Shown here piece after piece: positions 25,560 through 33,646 of a stretch of DNA of 64,000 nucleotides. This stretch comes from an uncultured Vampirovibrio sp. (GTDB lineage: Bacteria; Cyanobacteriota; Vampirovibrionia; Gastranaerophilales; Gastranaerophilaceae), in contig CAJUAL010000004.1 in the NCBI GenBank assembly GCA_910584405.1, positions 117,810 through 181,809 on the forward strand. The letters run 5' to 3'. Numbering within the stretch: position 1 is the stretch's first letter; the number at the start of each line of letters is the position of its first letter. Under the pieces are notes generated by a model. That model worked only from the letters and a program-made list of their open reading frames with translations, ran no database searches and was not told the origin of the DNA. A program made the position numbers and the translations under genes.

Positions 25560-26135
25560 TTATTTCTTTTTGCCGTTATATCTTCTGCGTCTGGTTGCTA
25601 TAGCTGTAATTGAATCATTAAATTCTTTTGCTATTTGTTCATCGGTGTAACCTTTTTTGAACATCTCAAGTATTTTTTCACGTTTGATTCTTTGCGGTGA
25701 TTTTAGTTTGTTATTAGCTATGTGGTTTGAAAGTTCTTTTGGTGATATTCCGAGTGTTTCTTGAATTTCTTTGGAACTACAGCCTTGCTCAATCATTTGT
25801 TTAATCTTTCTAAGTGTTGAATTGGTTTGTTTAATATTAAGTTTTGACTTTATTCTGTAAACTGTATCTCTATGGCATTCTAGAAAATCTGCGATAAAAC
25901 GCGGGCTTAATCCTTTTAAAAGCATTGTTCTTATTGAGTCTGTTAAAGTTTTGTTTTTTAAGGTGTGTTTATTAACAGGTTTTAGACCTTCGGCTTTAAA
26001 TCTTTTACTGATGTAAGGTAAGCTTAAGTTTTCTCTTTTTGCAATATCGGAAATAGGGATTTTTTCGGCTATGTATTTTTCTAAGACTTGGCGAGGTAAT
26101 TTCCCTTGAAAATTTGGAGTATAAGAAATTTGCAT
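25560..26135 (-). CDS. Tandem helix-turn-helix protein, 191 aa
   Basis: After MQISYTPNFQGKLP the protein is about four successive HTH units of 40-48 aa: PISDIAKRENLSLPYISKRFKAEGL, SPRFIADFLECHRDTVYRIKSKLNI, SSKEIQETLGISPKELSNHIANNKL and TDEQIAKEFNDSITAIATRRRRY. They resemble resolvase or sigma-region-4 type HTH. No catalytic domain. It is divergent from the nine-unit protein at 26255 and has a basic tail (RRRRYNGKKK). Probably DNA-binding; target unknown. Confidence 0.75.
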   Translation of the reverse strand: MQISYTPNFQGKLPRQVLEKYIAEKIPISDIAKRENLSLPYISKRFKAEGLKPVNKHTLKNKTLTDSIRTMLLKGLSPRFIADFLECHRDTVYRIKSKLNIKQTNSTLRKIKQMIEQGCSSKEIQETLGISPKELSNHIANNKLKSPQRIKREKILEMFKKGYTDEQIAKEFNDSITAIATRRRRYNGKKK

Positions 26136-26177
26136 GCTGTAAACCTTTTTGTTTCGGTTAGGATGATTTTGTCTTTT

Positions 26178-26206
26178 TAATAAAACTTCTGAATAAAAAT
26201 TTTGCT
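26178..26206 (-). promoter_or_regulatory. Shared-type promoter GCAAAA-N17-TATTAA
   Basis: GCAAAA (26206-26201), 17 nt, TATTAA (26183-26178). A second element, TAGCAATT (26216-26223), points the opposite way toward the gene at 26255, making a divergent pair TTTTGCTA...TAGCAATT. The rightward site lacks a good -10 box at 17 nt. Confidence 0.5.
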
Positions 26207-26254
26207 ATATTAATTAGCAAATTTTATTATGTTTAATTTTTGAGAACAATAATA

Positions 26255-27706
26255 ATGAAAATTCTGTTTACATATTCTAATTATAATCAAAGATATAGTT
26301 CTTCTTCTGTTGCATTTCAAAGTAAAACTTCAAATATCCCGACAGAACATATACTTGAACTAATAAATAGCGGTAAGTCTGTTAAAGCTATTAAGGCTGA
26401 ACTTGGAATTGCAACGGACACGTATTACAGGTTACTTGAAGAACGCGGGATTCCGTTTAAAAGGTTAAAACCTAAGTCAAAACCTTCTGCAGATTTAAAA
26501 ACACAAATTTCTGATATGCTCTCACAGGGATTATTGGTTCCAGAGATTTGCAAAAGGTTAAAGCTTACGGCTTACAAGTATTATAGTCTTGTAAAGCAAT
26601 TAGGAATACAAAATCCTAAGGCTGTTAGGGCAGCTAATGCCGCTAAGATAACAGAAAAACAGTTAAGAGAAAAGATTAATGCTGGGTTGTCAGTAAAAGA
26701 AATTTGTGAATCCTTGGGGATTGCAGAAAAAGCTTATTATTCATTGTTGAAAAAGTTTAATATTCAAACTGCTAATAAAATTGCAACTGCGCATAATGCT
26801 TCAATAAAGAAAGAACAATTTGTTGAATTATTGCAGGCAGGTAAATCAATGAAAGAAATTACTAAAATACTGGGAATTTCAGATGCTGCTTATATATATT
26901 TTATTTCTAAGTTTGGAATTGTGACAAAGAGTAAATTAGCAAAACAAAATATTTCAGCTATAACAAAAGAGTGTTTACAAGAGCTTATAGATAAGGGATT
27001 ACCATCAAAAGAGATATGTGAAATATTAAATATTCCGGTGCGGACTTATTCAAGATTGTTGGATAAATTTGGTATTATTACGGAACGAAAGGCGTCAAAA
27101 GCTCATATTGCTTCGATTCAGGCAAGTGATTTGCAGGCTGCTGTTGATGCGGGTTTAAAAGCGGATGAAATTTGTAAGCTTTTTAAAACAAATAAAACGG
27201 CATTTTATAAGTTATTAAAAAGATTAAATATTCGATATGATTACCAACATCATAACGGAGAAGTTTTAATCCCAAGGGATGAACTTGTTGAATTAGCTTC
27301 TTCGGATAAGACGGTTAATGAGATTGCTGATGAATTGGGAGTAGCAGCAACAACTTATCATGAAAAGGCGAAATTGGCTCAGGTTAAGACTGTTTTGCGC
27401 GATTCCATAAATACTGTAAATTCTATACCTAAAGCAAGGATTCAAGGTTTGATAAACGAAGGTAAAAGTGTTGATGAAATATGTGAGGAATTGGGGATTA
27501 CAAGAGCAAATTACATTACTCTGTTAAGGAAACACAATTTACAAACATTAGCAAGAAAATTTCAGGCAAATATATCAACTATAACCAAAGAACAGCTTAT
27601 CGAGTTAAGAAAATCAGGAAAAACAGCAGCTCAAATTTGTGAAGAATTAAAGATAAGTGAGCACACATTCCGTAGAATAATGGCTGCAAATTCTGACGCT
27701 TTATGA
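26255..27706 (+). CDS. Protein built of nine 52-residue helix-turn-helix repeats, 483 aa
   Basis: ATG 26255 (MKILFTYSNYNQ) is preferred to a TTG at 26240. After a 25-residue head containing VAFQSK, the whole protein is tandem units with strict 52-aa spacing (one of 51, the last truncated to 40). Consensus core: GKSVKEICEELGI, a turn, YY-x-LLKKFGI, and a 12-residue linker ending in Ala/Ser-Ile. Cores appear in all nine units, for example GLSVKEICESLGI, GLPSKEICEILNI, GKTAAQICEELKI. Each unit is a plausible trihelical HTH. No catalytic or membrane segment. A modular DNA-binding array is the obvious reading; target and role are unknown. Confidence 0.8.
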   Translation: MKILFTYSNYNQRYSSSSVAFQSKTSNIPTEHILELINSGKSVKAIKAELGIATDTYYRLLEERGIPFKRLKPKSKPSADLKTQISDMLSQGLLVPEICKRLKLTAYKYYSLVKQLGIQNPKAVRAANAAKITEKQLREKINAGLSVKEICESLGIAEKAYYSLLKKFNIQTANKIATAHNASIKKEQFVELLQAGKSMKEITKILGISDAAYIYFISKFGIVTKSKLAKQNISAITKECLQELIDKGLPSKEICEILNIPVRTYSRLLDKFGIITERKASKAHIASIQASDLQAAVDAGLKADEICKLFKTNKTAFYKLLKRLNIRYDYQHHNGEVLIPRDELVELASSDKTVNEIADELGVAATTYHEKAKLAQVKTVLRDSINTVNSIPKARIQGLINEGKSVDEICEELGITRANYITLLRKHNLQTLARKFQANISTITKEQLIELRKSGKTAAQICEELKISEHTFRRIMAANSDAL

Positions 27707-27722
27707 TATTATAATATGTAAG

Positions 27723-28301
27723 ATGCATAAATATATTGCTTATTTAGAATATTTAAACAGGAAACTATCAAAATATTTTCAAGATCAAGAACCTTATATT
27801 TTTTGTAAAAAAGGCTGTGCAAAGTGCTGTCAGCAGGGGGATTATCCGTTTAAGGAGATTGAAGTAGAGTATTTGTTATACGGGTTCAGCCAGCTTCCTA
27901 ATGATAAAAAGCAAATAATTCTTCAGAAAATTCAAAAACTAAAACAGGAAAAGCTTAATAATCAACAAGGTGAATTTATGTATGAATGTCCGTTTTTGAT
28001 AAATAAAGAGTGTTCAGTATATGAGTATCGCGGGGTTATATGCAGAACTTTCGGCTTGATTTCATCTAGGGAAAATGCAAATTCTAAGGTGCCGTTTTGC
28101 GCATTTGAGGGCTTGAATTATTCAAATGTTTTGGATGCAGACCAAAAAGTAATCTCAGAGGAAAAGTTTTTAGCCCTTCATACTGATATAGAGCCGTTGG
28201 CTTATAACGTAAGTTATAAGTATTTAACAAGTGAAAAATTTGAAAAGGTTTTTGAATTTGAATTTGGCGAACATCGTTCGTTAATTGATTGGTTTGAATA
28301 A
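27723..28301 (+). CDS. YkgJ-type CxxxCxxCC cysteine cluster protein
   Basis: 192 aa. FCKKGCAKCCQQG near residue 28-40 and later Cys in YECPFLINKECSVYEYRGVICRTFG match the zinc/iron-chelating YkgJ family: four N-terminal Cys, C-P-x-L, C-x-x-Y-x-x-R-x-x-x-C-R. Function is undefined; members are thought to hold a metal. It starts 16 nt after the HTH-repeat gene and is likely co-transcribed. A second YkgJ-type gene lies at 52564. Confidence 0.82.
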   Translation: MHKYIAYLEYLNRKLSKYFQDQEPYIFCKKGCAKCCQQGDYPFKEIEVEYLLYGFSQLPNDKKQIILQKIQKLKQEKLNNQQGEFMYECPFLINKECSVYEYRGVICRTFGLISSRENANSKVPFCAFEGLNYSNVLDADQKVISEEKFLALHTDIEPLAYNVSYKYLTSEKFEKVFEFEFGEHRSLIDWFE

Positions 28302-28401
28302 TGTAACAACTTCTTAATATTTTTTTTGTAATTAATCAAATTCATCACTCATATATCTTTTATATATGTAGGGGATATAAAGAATATTAAGGGGATTATT
28401 G

Positions 28402-30333
28402 ATGAATTATTATGATTATTTGAATGCGAAATTACCGATTATTCAAAATATGAAAGATTCTGCGTACAAAATCGATGAAAAAGCTGTTACATCAGGAACT
28501 GAATCAAGTATTTTTACAGATAAGAAGGATATTGTTAAATATAATGATAATCCTATATTTGCATTTGCTAAAAAAGATGATTTAAAAGATATTGATTACG
28601 AAAAACTTTTGGAAAATGATCCGGCTAAAATTGAAGATAAGAAATTTTCACCATTAGAGATTGTTATGAAAGAGTTTTTATCTATAGATAAGGTAAAAGA
28701 TGCTGTGGATACTGATAAAAATGGTGAAATGTCAGTTGATGAAGTTAAAGACTATTTTAATAAACTTTTGGAAAAAGACGGAAACGGTGAAGAATTATCT
28801 TTGGAAGATTTTGAAAAAGCTTTACAAGAATTAAATGTTAATTTGGAAGAAATTTTCGAAAAATTTGCAAAAGAGGTTGAGGATAAAGAAAATATTTCAA
28901 CTCCGGATAAGACCGAAGTAACTCCTTCTCAAACTGAAGAACAGCCGGCAACAGTAAGTGAGGAAACTCCTTATTCTGAACCTGTTCAAGATTATGCACC
29001 GGTTTCATCTGCTGCACCTGCGGCATCTTACTCACCTGCAGCTTCTTCTGCTCCGGTTAGCGGCGGGGCACCTGTTCAAGATTCAGTACCTGTACAAACC
29101 GAATCTTTAGAGCAGCTTGAAGCTCAAAAGGTTGAAAAAGAAAAAGTCGTTACCGAAAAACAAGCTGATGTAAGTGCTGTTCATAGCGGTAAAAATGAAA
29201 ATATTAAAGCTGCAAAAGATGAAGAAACAAAAGCAAAAGAAGCTTATGATAAAGCTTTAAAAAGTGATGAAGCTGCAAAGCCATTCTTGAAAGATATTGA
29301 AAAGAATGATAAGGCTTTGACTAAGAATGAAGAAAATATATCTAAAAATGCTCAAAAAATAAGTGAAACCGAATCAAAGATTTCACAAGCAGAAATGTCA
29401 TTATCAACAGCAGAAGGTGATTTGGCAAGTTTGGAACAACAGCTTAATTCTTTACCTGCGCTAAAAGGTGACGATTCTGATAAGTCTGTTAAAGCTAAGA
29501 AAGATGAATTGACAAAGCAAGTTTCTGCTAAGAAAAAAGAGGTTGATAAGCAGAAAAAAGAACTTGATAAATTAAAAAAAGAGCTTGATAAGTTAAACAA
29601 AGAAAAAGAAAAGCTTGAAGAAGAAAAAACAAAATTAGAAGAAACGAAAACAAAACTTGATGAAAAAGTTAAGGAAGTTTGTTCAGAAGATACAAAAGCA
29701 AAACTTGAAGCTTACAATACTGCAAGGTCAAAAACTCAGGAAGTTAAAAAGACTGAATTAGATAAAGCTAATACAGCGTTAAAAACAGCACAAGATGAAT
29801 TAAAGACAATTGTTGCAAAAATTGCAGAGGTTAAGGCAAAACAAGTTTCATCTTCCGATAAAGCTGAACAAGCCGCACAAATTGCCGAACAGGAGCTTGC
29901 AAAAGGCGTTAGAGAGGATAACGGAAATAACGATAGTGTTGATATCAGACGTTACAAAAAAGGTGCAAAAAACAGTAATCAATGGTGCGGATACTTTACT
30001 TCATATTGTTTTGGAGATGGTCAAGGTTCTGATAATAGAGAAACTTTCGGTTACACCGGTTCATCACAAGAAATTAAGCGAAAAGCAATAAACGCAGGGC
30101 ATTATGCTAAAAAGAACAGCGGATATACTCCTAAACGCGGAGATGTTGCGATGTGGACAAAAACCGCAAGCACAGGACACGTTGGAATTGTAACTCAAGT
30201 TTACGCTGACGGTTCCTTTGATACTATTGAGGGAAATTCAAAAAATGCTGTTACAAAACACCATTATAAATCTCAAAGTTCTGTATCAGGTACTTTTGAC
30301 GGATTTGTAAAAATGAACGAATGGCTTGGATAA
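28402..30333 (+). CDS. CHAP-domain cell-wall hydrolase with EF-hand and coiled coil, 643 aa
   Basis: ATG 28402 (AAGGGG upstream) is chosen over TTG 28399. No standard signal peptide. An EF-hand loop DTDKNGEMSVDE (103-114) and a second partial one (KDGNGEELSLED) suggest calcium binding. Pro/Ala linker (about 165-225), then a long Lys/Glu coiled coil (about 240-480). The C-terminus is a CHAP amidase/endopeptidase: Cys529 in WCGYF, His593 in GHVGIV and Asn612 in EGNS. The plan recalls PcsB/SagA-type peptidoglycan hydrolases. TCAAAT-N17-TTTATA upstream is a variant of the shared promoter. Confidence 0.85.
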   Translation: MNYYDYLNAKLPIIQNMKDSAYKIDEKAVTSGTESSIFTDKKDIVKYNDNPIFAFAKKDDLKDIDYEKLLENDPAKIEDKKFSPLEIVMKEFLSIDKVKDAVDTDKNGEMSVDEVKDYFNKLLEKDGNGEELSLEDFEKALQELNVNLEEIFEKFAKEVEDKENISTPDKTEVTPSQTEEQPATVSEETPYSEPVQDYAPVSSAAPAASYSPAASSAPVSGGAPVQDSVPVQTESLEQLEAQKVEKEKVVTEKQADVSAVHSGKNENIKAAKDEETKAKEAYDKALKSDEAAKPFLKDIEKNDKALTKNEENISKNAQKISETESKISQAEMSLSTAEGDLASLEQQLNSLPALKGDDSDKSVKAKKDELTKQVSAKKKEVDKQKKELDKLKKELDKLNKEKEKLEEEKTKLEETKTKLDEKVKEVCSEDTKAKLEAYNTARSKTQEVKKTELDKANTALKTAQDELKTIVAKIAEVKAKQVSSSDKAEQAAQIAEQELAKGVREDNGNNDSVDIRRYKKGAKNSNQWCGYFTSYCFGDGQGSDNRETFGYTGSSQEIKRKAINAGHYAKKNSGYTPKRGDVAMWTKTASTGHVGIVTQVYADGSFDTIEGNSKNAVTKHHYKSQSSVSGTFDGFVKMNEWLG

Positions 30334-30339
30334 AACTTG

Positions 30340-31107
30340 TTAATTTGATTTGAATATTTTATTAACATCAAGTTTTTCAAATTCCATAGGGTTATTTTCG
30401 CCGTAATTTAAAAATTCCTTATAATAAGCAACAGCTTCTTTCGGCGGAAGAAGTTTGTTTGCCCAAACATCAACTACCAAGGCATTTTCTCCCCAGGTTT
30501 CAGGGTTTGTGATATCGGCGTTTTTATCCAAGCCGATAACATTAAAAACGTGACTGTTTGATGCAGATTTTCCGCCAATTTCAATAATCGTATTATCGAT
30601 ACCTTTTTTATTCATTTCATTGTGAAGATAATATGCACGCTCTCCGCAGTTTGCAAAATTATATTCATCAAATTCTTTTTCAATTATATTTATATATTGA
30701 TTAAAGGTAACATCTTTGTTATCAGGTCTTTTTTCAAGAATACCTATCATAGTGTTAAAATCTTTATCAGCTTTTGCTTTAGCTTTTTCCCTCAGATAAG
30801 AATTTGCATTGTTTCTTTCAAAGCCTTTATAAATAGTTTCTGACATTGTGAATGAATCTAATTTCGGGTATTTTTCGTAAAATTCATTCATAACATTTCT
30901 GCCGATATTATAATTTTTATTAGTATTAATAAAAGCTTGGTTATTTAACCCTACTGCATTTTGGTATTTAAAATAATCGTTTTCAAAGTTTTGTGAATTT
31001 TGTACAATTGGAGTTTGAACCGTTTGCGGCATTTGATTTTCTCCGCGCGGAGCGATTTTACTTTGTAACGGTTGATAATTAGTTTGATTAATACCTAAAT
31101 TATACAT
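30340..31107 (-). CDS. Papain-like (YopT/Tox-type) cysteine protease-like protein, 255 aa
   Basis: The N-terminal 40 residues are Gln/Asn rich and disordered. The C-terminal half shows a cysteine-peptidase-like triad in the right order: NCGERAYYLHNEM (Cys154), SNSHVFNVIGL (His186), ALVVDVWANKLLP (Asp213-Val-Trp). This order and the D-x-W are typical of papain-fold toxins and effectors. No signal peptide. It is convergent with the CHAP hydrolase, 6 nt apart. Catalysis is inferred. A transglutaminase-like activity is the alternative. Confidence 0.65.
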   Translation of the reverse strand: MYNLGINQTNYQPLQSKIAPRGENQMPQTVQTPIVQNSQNFENDYFKYQNAVGLNNQAFINTNKNYNIGRNVMNEFYEKYPKLDSFTMSETIYKGFERNNANSYLREKAKAKADKDFNTMIGILEKRPDNKDVTFNQYINIIEKEFDEYNFANCGERAYYLHNEMNKKGIDNTIIEIGGKSASNSHVFNVIGLDKNADITNPETWGENALVVDVWANKLLPPKEAVAYYKEFLNYGENNPMEFEKLDVNKIFKSN

Positions 31108-31131
31108 ATGACCTTCTTCCTATAAATTAAT

Positions 31132-31170
31132 AAAAAATAGCAGGAATAATAAATTGATATTATTCCTGCT
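31132..31170 (-). terminator. Terminator of the ferritin-like gene
   Basis: Thirteen-bp perfect stem AGCAGGAATAATA / TATTATTCCTGCT. On the minus strand it is followed by ATTTTTTA. The plus side also carries six T. Confidence 0.8.
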
Positions 31171-31198
31171 GTTTTTTACAAATTTTAATATGTCTAAG

Positions 31199-31507
31199 TT
31201 ATTCTTTTTTTGTATCTTGGAGAAGCTTTTCGGCTTCTTCAACTCCTTCACCGTAAAGTTCTGATTCTTCAGGGTCAAGAATTTTTAGCAGATATAAAAA
31301 GTTTCCTACATGGATTTTTTCGTCTTCTGCAATTTCGTCAAGTAATTTTTTTGATTTTTCATCGTCAATTGATTCTTTGATTTCTTCATATAATTGTATT
31401 GCTTCGTATTCGGAAGCTATACTGAATCTTATAGCTCTTATAAGTTCTTCTTTTGTAAGTTTTCTGTCACTTTTTTTTGTACTGAATGGTGTTGAAAATT
31501 CAGGCAT
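31199..31507 (-). CDS. Encapsulated-ferritin/rubrerythrin-like small protein
   Basis: 102 aa. Two helices carry metal ligands: ASEYEAIQLYEEI (Glu and Glu) and IAEDEKIHVGNFLYLLKILDPEE (Glu and His). This is half a ferritin four-helix bundle, and with LDPEESELYGEGVEEAE it closely resembles the ferritin-like domain fused to or carried by encapsulin nanocompartments. Such proteins dimerise to build a ferroxidase site. No encapsulin gene and no C-terminal targeting tail are visible here. GGAG before the ATG. Confidence 0.82.
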   Translation of the reverse strand: MPEFSTPFSTKKSDRKLTKEELIRAIRFSIASEYEAIQLYEEIKESIDDEKSKKLLDEIAEDEKIHVGNFLYLLKILDPEESELYGEGVEEAEKLLQDTKKE

Positions 31508-31607
31508 AATCTATCTCCTTATTTTTGTGTGTATATAATTTAACGTAAACCTTAAATAAATAAATTCGCTAAATGTATAGTTTTATTAATTTTTAATAAA
31601 CAGGTTA

Positions 31608-31636
31608 GCAAAAAGTTTTTTTATGGTATTTATATA
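31608..31636 (+). promoter_or_regulatory. Shared-type promoter GCAAAA-N17-TATATA
   Basis: GCAAAA (31608-31613, preceded by GTTA), 17 nt, TATATA (31631-31636), about 42 nt before the ATG at 31678. Confidence 0.55.
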
Positions 31637-31677
31637 AGTGGAGTTTATAAAAAAAATAAATATTAGGAGAAAAAGAT

Positions 31678-33576
31678 ATGAGAATTAGTCCGATAACTGC
31701 TTGCAGTTATAACAATTTGAGCACTAAACGTAATGTAAATTTTAAGAGTGCAATTTTTGCCTGTGCGGCAATGTCAGATTCGCACGGTGATACAAAGAAC
31801 CCGCCAAAAGCAGAGTTGGCATTGAATGATAACTATAAAAAAGTATTTAACGATATAAATCCGTTAAATCCTGAAGATAAAGTAAAACCATCAAGTATTT
31901 ATACTGCATTTTTACATTCGGGTGATTTCTTAATGAACGGTGCGGTTAAAGGTTACAGAGATAAAACAAAATGTAGTGCCGATTACCAGTTTGCAGCTTT
32001 AGAAAAATTATCTGATATCTTTGGTAAACGTATTAAAGAATCTTTAGGGGATGAAGTTGTTTATAAAAAATTCTTAACCCTCGGAAACCATGATTTTGAC
32101 GGTACCGATAAAGCTTTGTGGGGATATTTGAAAAATTCTAAATTTACTACTGTAGTTACAAATATTGATCTGGAAAAATCTCCAAAAGTTAAACAATTAA
32201 TGAATGAAAATAATAATATTGTAACAAAACAAATTATTTCAATTCCTGATGATAAGAATAATATCAGACGTGAAAACGGAGAAGAAGAACTATTCCATAA
32301 GGTTATGATTTTAGGTGTAACAATTCCGTCAATACCTTTCTATAACCCGACACTTCATCCTGATACTCACTTTATGGATGAAAGTAATAAGAAGGATGTT
32401 AAGCTTACCAAAAAAGATTTGATGAAAACCTTAACCTGTGTAAGTAAAACCGTAAAAGAATTTAAGGCAGAAAATCCTAATGGTGCAGTAATTGTTATGT
32501 CACATACCGGTAATAATATTTCTAATATGATTAGAAACGCAGCTCCCGGTATTAACTTTATATTTAACGGTCACGACCATGAAAATATTGTAAGACATGT
32601 TGGTAAAACAACTATTCAATCTTTGGGACAGAACAACGACCCTATAAAATTCTTTAAATTGTTCTTTGATGATTTTTCTCAGGATGAATACGGAAATATT
32701 ACGGGTGGAGAATTAATGGTTATAGACAAGTCTTCAACATATAGTACAAAATATGCTAATGACACCCGTTTGAACAGTACAGAAATGCAAAGATGGATAA
32801 ATGAAAACCTTGCAAAAGATGATGATGCTCAGAATTATCCTGCAATGTGGTACAGTTGTCCTGACCCTAAATATGCGGCTTATAAGACTTTAAAATATGA
32901 TGAACACCAAGTACGTGCTCTAAATTCTCCGCTTGCTAACTTCTTAACATCTTCTATCGCATCAGAAGTCAGAAGAATGCCTGATTTGTACGGGAAAGAT
33001 GTAGCTTCGGTTGCTCTTCAATCTTCTGTAATCAGAAGTGGTATTCAAGAAAAAATGAGTAATATGGATATGATAAGAATCTTCAACGGATTAGGAGAAA
33101 GCTTATCAACATTATCTGTAGGACATGTAACAGGAGATGAATTAGCAGGAATTATTGCCGAAAACGTATTTAGTAACCTTGAAAGCGACAGAAATACAAT
33201 GCTTCAATGGTCTGATGTCCAAATCAATAAAGATATGTTAAAAGATATTAAAGAAGGTAAAAGTGATAAAAATCCGATTGAAGCTATTAAAATGAGAAAT
33301 CTGAAAACAGAAACAGCAATGGCTCCGTCAACTTGGGAAGCTGTTGAACCTGATAAAGAATATAAAATTGTTCTTCCTACAAAATATCTTATGAAAGACA
33401 GTTTAAAATATGTTCCTGTAATAAAAGACAGATTCCATGTTGTAGAAGATGAAAACTACAGAACGATGTCGCAATTGCTTCGTTCATTAAATGACCATAA
33501 CGGCGGCATAACTTTCAGACCGAAAGTCGCAGAAGAAAGGGTTATTTATCACGAAGTACAGGATTCAGAGGAATAG
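31678..33576 (+). CDS. UshA-like calcineurin-type phosphoesterase, 632 aa
   Basis: After an orphan-style head (MRISPITACSYNNLSTKRNVNFKS) comes a metallophosphoesterase domain: DSHGD, HSGDF, GNHDFDG, MSHTGNN and FNGHDHEN supply the dimetal ligands in order. The C-terminal part (about 420-600) matches a 5'-nucleotidase C-terminal domain in layout (ASVALQSSVIRSGI). The substrate is probably a nucleotide or related phosphate. No signal peptide, unlike UshA. AGGAG before the start. A second, shorter member lies at 42019. Confidence 0.82.
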   Translation: MRISPITACSYNNLSTKRNVNFKSAIFACAAMSDSHGDTKNPPKAELALNDNYKKVFNDINPLNPEDKVKPSSIYTAFLHSGDFLMNGAVKGYRDKTKCSADYQFAALEKLSDIFGKRIKESLGDEVVYKKFLTLGNHDFDGTDKALWGYLKNSKFTTVVTNIDLEKSPKVKQLMNENNNIVTKQIISIPDDKNNIRRENGEEELFHKVMILGVTIPSIPFYNPTLHPDTHFMDESNKKDVKLTKKDLMKTLTCVSKTVKEFKAENPNGAVIVMSHTGNNISNMIRNAAPGINFIFNGHDHENIVRHVGKTTIQSLGQNNDPIKFFKLFFDDFSQDEYGNITGGELMVIDKSSTYSTKYANDTRLNSTEMQRWINENLAKDDDAQNYPAMWYSCPDPKYAAYKTLKYDEHQVRALNSPLANFLTSSIASEVRRMPDLYGKDVASVALQSSVIRSGIQEKMSNMDMIRIFNGLGESLSTLSVGHVTGDELAGIIAENVFSNLESDRNTMLQWSDVQINKDMLKDIKEGKSDKNPIEAIKMRNLKTETAMAPSTWEAVEPDKEYKIVLPTKYLMKDSLKYVPVIKDRFHVVEDENYRTMSQLLRSLNDHNGGITFRPKVAEERVIYHEVQDSEE

Positions 33577-33646
33577 CCTGTTGAGGGATTAAAAACTCGT
33601 ATATTTCGTTTAACTTTTCATTGTTCCAAAGTGAAAGGAGAAATAT

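Noticed and set aside
31108..31198. Shared promoter upstream of the papain-like gene (TAGCAGGAAT)
   Set aside because: The TAGCAGG is part of a terminator stem and lacks the GCAAWW hexamer and a -10 box at 17 nt.
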